Positions 39,001 to 48,000 of a DNA stretch of 64,000 bases are shown piece by piece; the stretch's first letter is position 1, and every line of letters starts with the position of its first letter. A program made the position numbers and the translations under genes. Source of the DNA: Diospyros lotus (taxonomy: Eukaryota; Streptophyta; Magnoliopsida; Ericales; Ebenaceae); assembly GCF_014633365.1 (NCBI RefSeq), contig NC_068349.1:32006753-32070752 (forward strand), written 5' to 3'. The notes below the pieces were generated by a model. The model saw only the letters and a program-made list of their open reading frames with translations. It did no database searches and was not told the origin of the DNA.

Positions 39001-42000
39001 AAATTCCTTATCCAGGCCTCCTTCAACCCTTGGAAATACCCTCACAAGCCTGGGAACTAATCTCAATGAACTTCATCAAAGGCTTACCAAAATCTGAAGG
39101 TGCTAACACTCTTTTGGTGGTAGTAGACAAGTTAACTAAATTCAACTACTTCCTCACGTTGGCCTACCCCTTCACAGCCACGGAAATAGCATGTAAACTA
39201 ATGGATTCAGTATTCAAAGTCCATGGGTTGCCTAAGGCAATAGTTTCTGATCGTGATAAAGTATTTACAAGTCAGTTTTGGAAGTCACTATTTCAAGGGC
39301 TCGGCACTAAGCTGCATCTTTCTTCGGCCTACCATCCGAAAATTGACGGGCAGACTAAAAGAGTCAACCAATGTCTCGAGACTTACCTTAGATGCTTGTG
39401 TGTATCCAAACCCAGAAGCTGGAGTCGTTGGGTATCTCTAGCCCAATGGTGGTATAACACCAACTATCATACTGCACATAAGAGAACTCCTTTCGAAGCT
39501 CTGTTTGGGTACCTGCCGCCCATCATCCCAGCTGTAATGCACTACTCTCCTCAGGAAACATCGGCAGATCAGTTTTTTAATAAAGGTCTGCCTCACATCA
39601 AAGAGGCTCACCCCTTGGGCTCCAAGCACATTTGTGCCTCAATGTACAATCTAATTTACTACTATTAGAACTTATTGAATAGTCATCCATACAGTTCATC
39701 ATTCCCTCTCCTATGTTATAATGACCTCACAGAAGATACAACCATAAATAGAGATGATTGATGATCTAGAACCCATGTAGGTGACCCCACCTAGTGAAAT
39801 TAGAGCTTGATATGTTGTTAAATAAATCCTAATAACAAATAAATGGGAAAAAAAAAAAAAAGAATGAGGCTATGAATAAACCCAAAAAGTCTATTCTCCA
39901 ATCCAATTTCTCCTTTCTTAGCCATTGATTTTTCAATTTACATCCCATAGGTTGAAGGTTCGACTTCAATAGTGTCAAGTCTCCGAGGAGAGACTTGAAG
40001 TTATCGTGAGTTTAGAAGACGAGAGAGAGAGAGAATTTGGAGGGAAAAGAAAAAAGAGAGAAGAATTCAATTTAGAGGGAAAGAGATTATCATTCAAACC
40101 GAATAACTCCCATCCTCCAATACTGGCCTTATATAGGCTCTTCCCATGGCATATGATCATAACTGTGAGGCTCCTCTCTAACTACTTACATGCAAGTGGC
40201 CATGTTTCAATAATACCCTCGAGCCCTAACATTTCCCCACCCCTATAAACAATTCTTGTCCCCAAAAATTTAAAGCAACCCTGTAGCTCATGGGAATTGA
40301 TCGAGTAACTCCGATAGGTACTCCCATGTCGTGTGGTTGGGGTCTTTCTGTGTCCATCTCACCAGCAGCTAAGTCAAGGGCACTAAGCCCTAATATAATA
40401 CCCTTCTATCCAGAATAGCTTGGGGTTCTACTACTCCTCCTTCCTCTTCATTCACTTCACCAGACACCGAGCTCGAGCAAACCCCACATCATAAAATTTA
40501 ATTGTTGTATTTTTAACAACAACAATTTGGCGCCGTTTGTGGGAAATTGTTGTTGCCAAAAATACAACAATTAAATTTTATAGTTTGGGGTCCACTTGAG
40601 CTCAATGTCTGGTGAAGTGAGGTTGTCGTGAGAGAAGTTGTTGCAAGGATGCTCGCTGCAAGGGTATTTGCCACAAGGATCTATCTCACCGCAAGAATCT
40701 TGCCTTCGCCACAAGGGTCTCGTTGCAAGGATTTGACTTTACCACAAGAATTTACCTTCGCCACAAGGTCTCGCCGCAAGAATTTACCTTCGCCACAAGG
40801 TCTCATCGCAATGATTTGACTTCGCCACAAGGTCTCGCCACAAGGATTTGACTTCGCCACAAAATCTCGCCGCAAGGTCTCATCGCAAGGATTTAACTTC
40901 ACCACAAGGTCTCATCGCAAGGATTTGTTCACTGCAAGGATATGACCCTGTTGATGCTCAAAAATATGTTAGAAGGCTTGCAGGAATCCTCGCCCGCGAC
41001 GACCCTCCAATGCCTAAGTCAGTACCAGATCCAGATAACTATTCCCGAAAACCGTGAAAATGCAGTCAATGTGTTGAAATTTTACCAAAACCGAAAGTCT
41101 TTTTCATGTCCTATAGCTGGGTATTTATAGGGCGCGATTCTCAAGAATGCATAATGATGACACGTGTCGCTTGTTGAACGAGCCATACACGAGGTGTGCA
41201 GCTGCAATCAAGTCTTTGCCGCAAGGTCGTTATCGCAAAGGTGGCTCCGGACACACTACTGCAAGGCCCTTGCGGCAAGCCCTTCGCCGCAAGTGGGCTT
41301 GTGGCACACCACCGAGAGCCTTTTTATTTTTTCTTTAAAAAATCTCATTTTTCTTGCTCTTGATTTTCTGGGCACAACAGTAATCCTTCAACAAAGTCCA
41401 TGGATACTCCCTCCCATGCCTGCTCTAGAATTTCTAGGGGTTGTAGAAGACCTGGGTAGGATACATTCTCATGCTTACACTCTGATAGACTGAACATGAT
41501 AAGACAAAGTTCATTACTTCCTTTTTTTGTCTTGGCCAAAAAAATAAGTGTCTCGCTTTGTGGTAGGTTGCCTTGATGTCTGAATGTCCTCCCATTGGTG
41601 ATTCATGTAAGGTCGTTAGTATCCTCTTCCTCAATGCTTCGTCATCACCCACCACCACTCTTCCCTTGAACCGCATCAGCCCATTAGTAAGGGTGTACCC
41701 TGAAGGTCCTGATGACTGCACTGCCAGACTTGCCATTAGGTCTCTGATCCATAACGTCTGCTCATAGCTTCCAGCCACTTCTTTCATCCACTCTGGAATT
41801 ACTACCGATATTGCTTGACATTGTCCAACCTCTTCCTTCCTCGATAGAGCATCTACCACTACATTTTCCTTTCCTCTTCGATACTCAATGGAATAATCCA
41901 GCCCCATCAGTTTTGAGACCCCTTTTCTCTGTAGCTGAGTGTGCAATTTTTGCTGGGATAAAAATTGCACACTCCCGTGGTCGATTTTAATTATAAAAGG

Positions 42001-45000
42001 GTTGGCTTCCAAGTAGTGCCTCCAGTTGTTAACAACCCCCAATACTGCCAATAACTCCTTATCATACACACTCAAACCCAAATGCCTAGGAGCTAGTGTA
42101 TGACTCATGTAAGCTAGGGGTCTCCCCTCCTGCATTAACACAGCCCCGATTCCTTTGTCACTTGCGTCTGTCTCTACCACAAACTTCTTGGAGAAATCTA
42201 TGAGGGCTAGCACAGGGGCCTCCATCATGGCTCGCTTGAGGGTCAAAAAGGCATCCTCTACCCGGGAGTTCCACTGAAAACTGTCTTTCTTAAGGAGCTT
42301 TGTAAGGGGCTTGCTAATGAACCCATAATTCTGCACAAACTTCCTGTAATATCCTATCAAACCTAGGAACCCCATTAGCTCCCTTACTGACTATGGTCTA
42401 GGCCACTCAATCATAGCTACAATCTTTTGAGGGTCGATCCTCACCCATTCCACTGAGATAATGTGGCCTAAGTACTCCACCTCTTTTTGAGCAAATGTAC
42501 ACTTGGATAGCTTAACATACAGTTTGTTAGAATTAAGGACCTCAAATTTCATTTTTAGGTGGGTTACATGTTGGTTAAAGTCTTGGCTATATACAAGGAT
42601 ATCATCAAAGAAAACTATGATGAATTTCCTTTTGTAAGGCTGAAATACTTGGTTCATCAAGGCCTGAAAGGTAGTTGGTGCATTGGTGAGCCCAAAAGGC
42701 ATCACCATAAATTCGTATAGTCCTTGATGAGTACGAAAGAGGTTGTCTTATGTATATCAGGGGGTGACATCCGGATTTGATGATATCCGAATCTTAGGTC
42801 CAATTTAGAAAAGATTTTGGCCTCATGGAACTCATCTAAAAGGTCATCAATGAGGGGTATAGGGAATTTGTTTTGATGGTATTGGAGTTGAGTTGATAGT
42901 AGTCAACACAAAACCTCCACGTCCCATCCTTTTTTTTCATGAGTAAGACGGGGGATGCAAAGGGGCGTTGGCTAGGGCGCATAATGGTTGAGGAGAGCAT
43001 GCTAGCCACTTGTTTTTTAATCTCTGCATTTTGTATGGGAGAGTATCTATAGGCTCTCAAGTTCACTGCTTCAGAGTGGGGTTTAAGGAATATCGAATGG
43101 TCTGAGGTTCTTTGGGGTGGTAAGGTGTGAGGTTCAATAAAGAGATCCTGAAATTCCTTTAACAGTAAAGTTAAGCTATTCGGAAGTGGTACCTAAGTGG
43201 TGGAATAGAGTAGTGCCCAGCTTCCTTTCCATAGGAGATTACTTTCTATATCCCTGCCCTCTGGTTCATGCTCTTCCAGTGAGTGGATTGAATACAATTG
43301 GGTTATCTGACCCCCTTTACTCTTCATCCATCTTTGTAGTTTCTCTCCCCTTATCCATTTGCATTCTCCGTGCTCCATGGTCCCTTTCAAAATGAACTTA
43401 GAATTTCCCCTTTCCACGGTGACTTCTAGTTTATTGAAGTCAAAGGTGAGAGGACTAACAGTCTTCATCCAATCCACCCTCTATGTCACAACCGCCTAAT
43501 TCCAGCACCCCCAGGTCAGCTTGGAAGGCATGCCCTGGCATCTCCCAACAGAACCCTTCACACCTTTTATGGCTATACATCTTACTCCCGTTAGCCACTG
43601 TCACCGAGAGAGGAGTTGTAGCTGTTAATCTGCACTTCAATTCCATGGCAGTAGCTTCATTTAAGAAGTTATGGGTGCTACCAATATTGATCAATACTAA
43701 TAACCTCTTTTGTCCCACCTAGCCTTGCACCTTTATGATTTAACCTGTAGGCCCTCCTTTCAAAGCATGGAAGGAAATTTCTCCTCCCCGATGCTCTGTT
43801 TCTTCCTCCCTCACTAGTCCAACTGCCTCTTAAGTCACCTCCTCCTCTAGACCGTCTGCACTAGGCTCCTCCTCCCCTTCCATGTTAAGGAGCTACCTCT
43901 TGCACTAGTGCCCAGCATGATACTTCTCACCACATTTAAAACACAACCCCATAAGTCGCCTCTGTTCCATGGTTGTAGCACGAGAAGGCAGAAAGCTAAC
44001 CTTAGGACCCCCATAAGGCCCTCCCAATAATAACGGTTTGTTATTCCCTCTTGTAAGGTAATTAGGAATTGGCATTAGTCTAGCAGCCACCTTATTCCTT
44101 TTAAATATCGCCTCCAACGTCAATTCTTGCTACCTAGCCTTTTTTGTCGCTTGCCTAACTATTGTCAGCATCATCATTTTTATCATGGACCTCAACTCAT
44201 CCTTGAGGCCACTAATGAAGTTGGATACGAAGTACTAATCAGTGAGAGTTGGTTGAGCACTCCACATCAACGCTCCTAACTCCTCAAACTTCTCCTGATA
44301 TTTGGCCACCAACCCTTCCTTTTTGAGTTTATTAAACTCCTCTATCACATCCGCCTATTTCGTTCCCCTAAGTGAATACACAATTCTTCCGCAAAATCTA
44401 TCCATCTAGCCTCCATTCCCCTTGATCTATACCACCCTTGAAACCAAGCCTCAGCCATATCATTTAGATAGGTTGTGGCCAGATTGATCTGCTAATTTTT
44501 AGCGATTTGATAGAACTGAAAGAACCTCTCACACCTCCAAATTCACCACCTAGGCTTGGATCCTTCGAAGAAAGGAATCTCCAACCTCGGCATAGAGCCT
44601 TGGTGAGAACGACGAGAATTGAATTCTCTTACCGATTCTATAGTGCCCTCTTATGATGAATCCCCCATTTCTAGGACTCCTTGGGATCGAGGAAGAATTC
44701 CCGCTCTCGCCATGCCAACTTTCAGAACTGATCAGGGAGGAAATTCCAGCAACAATCGAAATTGAGGGAGAGCGAAGAGCATGCTGATCTAACACCTCCC
44801 TCTGCCTCGCCAATTCTCTCTAAGCTCCTTCTCGAGAAGATGTCATCTCCTCCCTTAATTCATCGCGGATCGCCCTAGTCTCTTCCCTGCTTTGTGCTAC
44901 TACTTCCTGAGTTTGAGTCATTTCGAACTCCATTACTTCAAGGCGATTCTCCAATCGAGTTCCTTCTACCATCTCTGTCTCCGATCACTTCGCCTCAATC

Positions 45001-48000
45001 CTACCAACTGAATTGACTACCGCGCTCGAAATCACAACTGAGGATGATTGGCTCTAATACCAATTGTAAAGTCTACGAGGAGAGACTTGAAGTTACCGTG
45101 AGTTTAGAAGACGAGAGAGAGAGAGTTTGGAGGGAAAAGGAAAAGAGAGAAGAATTCAATTTAGAGGGAAAGAGATTATCATTCAAACCGGATAACTCCT
45201 ATCCTCCAATACATGGCCTTATATAGGCTCTTCCCACAACATATGATCATAACTGTGAGGCTCCTCTCTAACTACTTACATGCAAGTGGCCATGTGGCTA
45301 CTTTTATAACAGAAATTTCAATAATACCCTCGGGTCCTAACAAACAATTCAAGTTTCAACATCTAATTCAATTTTTGTAGGCCCATAACAATACTATCCA
45401 TACATGAATACATTACTTTAACATCCTAGTTTCCTAGTTAAGCTTAAGTAGATACTTCCATAATTAGATAGAGGCAGGTTGGCCCCTCAAGTTATCTAAA
45501 GGGGGGCCTACAGACAAATTAACTGGGTGATCCACATCCACTATTATTACTACAAGATGCCCAAAACTTCTCTCTAAGAATCACTTCAGTCCATTGCCAA
45601 TGGACATCCATGACCTACGAAGCATAGACACAGACACAAGACATGGGACACACAAAAAGACATTTTTCAAAAAAGTAGGACACAACACAGTTGAGATACG
45701 TAAATTAATAATATAATTTTTTTATATTTTTAAAGAATAATAAAGTATAAAACCATATTATGACTCACAAATATGCATTTAAAATTCATAAGTCAAAATT
45801 CCAAATGAATAACTCTAATCTAATTATCAATCAACTCACAGATCAGTCGTCTTCATCCTTTACAATCCAATCAATGTTTGAAGAGCTAGAGAATAGAACC
45901 ATGAACGATATGAAAACTGAATAGTCATGTAATCAAAACATGTAACCATAAAAAAAAAAAAAAACACATGCAATTGCCAAGTCGTAAAACTAAAGAGTAA
46001 AAAATAAAACCTTACTTTTAGTTTTTGAAGTGTCCCAGTAAAGGACATGTGCATCCTGCAAGTGCTTGCATAGGCGCACGAGTCCTATGTGTGTCCCCTC
46101 CTATATCCTTTTAATAGATTATAAGAAAGCGTCAAACACGTCAAGTGGGCGTGTTTGGTAAATGTCAGAGGCATGTTAAGAGTGTTTGACACACTTACGA
46201 CGCTAATATGGCAACCCCTAGAAAGTGTCCATGCTTTATAGTCCATGACCATTCTATTAAATTCAAATGAAATAGATGATGGACCGAGAGAACACTTCAT
46301 TTAAGGCAAGAAGAGAGAAACTCATGGTCCACTCAAAAGGATTTAGGCAATATGAGATGAGATAGAGGCAATAGGCATGATATAGTAAAGGAGCATGACA
46401 ACCAATTAAGGTGCCCAGCCCAATGGTATATCTGTGTTGATGAATAAAGGAGAACGAGGAACTGTACAACTCAAATTTAAGGTGATAAGTAGAAGGAATG
46501 AAGCAATTCCGACCAAGTTGAGTTAGATTTATCGATAAATTGTTCGATTTGATCTTGACAATAAACCATCATCTAGTGCAAAGCTACACGACAAAAGAAT
46601 AATAATGATAATAATAGACACACAATGTCAAATATTCCTATATCAATATATATTCTTGAGTTTATGGATAGATTTTAAATAAATTCTATACAACTTTTGA
46701 TTTGCATATTTTAAATTGATTGTACAACATTGTTTAGCACACTAGAAGTACATAAGTAAATAAGTTATTCTTGAGACCTGATCATACTGCACACGTTTCT
46801 CTTCATCTTTCAACACCTAAAATAACACAAACAAAAAATCTGTAAGGTCATTACATGCATGGCTATCAACATTCCAGTGCCAAAAACTTGCAAAGCTCAT
46901 AAGTACCTCATATGCCTTCTGAACTTCTTGAAATTTTTTTTCAGCTTCAGGATCACTTTTATTTGTATCTGGATGCAGCTGCTTTGCAAGCTGAAAATTT
47001 ATGAAGAGTATGAATTACAAGCTTATAAAATAAGGTGATACAAAGGAGAAACTTCTATGACCTTTGTTTGGAAGTGAAACAACAATGCTAATGGGTTATG
47101 TACAACAAATTGAACAATCTAGCATAGTTGTAGATTTTCAGATGGGAGACGTGAATGCAAGAAATGAGGCAAGCACATACCCCATAATAAGCTTTCTTGA
47201 TTTCAGATGCAGTTGCATTCCTACTAACGCCAAGTGTATCGTAATAATCTTTTGCTGCCATGTATGCTGATCAAAGAAAAAATCAATATGCTTCAGCATA
47301 CCATAGAATGTCAAAGCTAACTAGGTTCGTAGTCAAAAAATGTCTTATTTATTGTCAAAAAGGTTTGAAAAAAGAATTGGCATGTTGAGTATGACAAGTG
47401 ACAACTCAATTTCTTTGAAAAAGTTAGAGATAAGTATAAGTATCCGTTGCCCACTGAGAGTACCCTTCTAGACTATGATGCACAGAAATGTTTCAAGGGT
47501 GCCATTTTGACGTTTCCAAAACGCCAAAAAACTTTTCTGAGCTGTGTCTACAATTTCAAAAACAATTCGTGCCAGTTTCATAATATTAGAAAAATATTGA
47601 AAAAGCATTTCCATCCACGAAAAGGTTAGAGATGGAAAAAATCCTGTCTCTAACTCAAAATTTTTAATTTTTTTCAGAATTTGTTTCTGGAATTTGTTTG
47701 AATGTAATTATGAAATTTATGTTCATTTTTATATTGAATAACTATTTTCTATAATTTTCTATATTAAAAATTATATAAACAAAAAGGCCCTATTTTTGTT
47801 TATTTCTCCTGCATTTTAGTTTTCTATTTTTTTGAAAAAAACCATTTTCTCATTTTCATTTTATATCGTATTTGTCTTCATATTGTATGTCTTCCGTTTC
47901 CATTGCCGTGCAACCTAACTTCTAGACACATTTTTCAAATTTTCTACTGTTTTACTTTCATAAAAAGAAACAAGCTATACCTAGAAGGCGCATAAAAATG

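Larger units (their letters stand above)
35128..39600 (+). mobile_element. Ty3/gypsy chromovirus-type element, 3' end missing
   Basis: The 5' LTR is 35128-35456 (TGTCATAGACC to GAGCTTGACA), followed by primer site TGGTATCAGAGC at 35460. Gag, protease, RT, RNase H and most of integrase follow in canonical order. The sequence departs from integrase near 39575. No chromodomain and no 3' LTR follow, so the element was cut off, perhaps when neighbouring repeats were rearranged. Confidence 0.9.
39973..45342 (-). mobile_element. Antisense Ty3/gypsy chromovirus-type element
   Basis: 5' LTR 45065-45342 and 3' LTR 39973-40231 share most of their sequence; the 3' copy lacks about 20 bp (CTACTTTTATAACAGAAA). 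The primer site (GGTATTAGAGCC on the minus strand) is next to 45064. Gag, protease, RT, RNase H, integrase and a chromodomain are recognisable in order, with many stops. The flanks AATAG / AACAA do not match well, so boundaries may have been rearranged. A Tat-type LTR replaces the integrase core at 40453-41379. Confidence 0.88.

Noticed and set aside
39973..45342. Target duplication for the antisense gypsy element
   Set aside because: Flanks AATAG and AACAA match at only three of five positions, too weak to claim.
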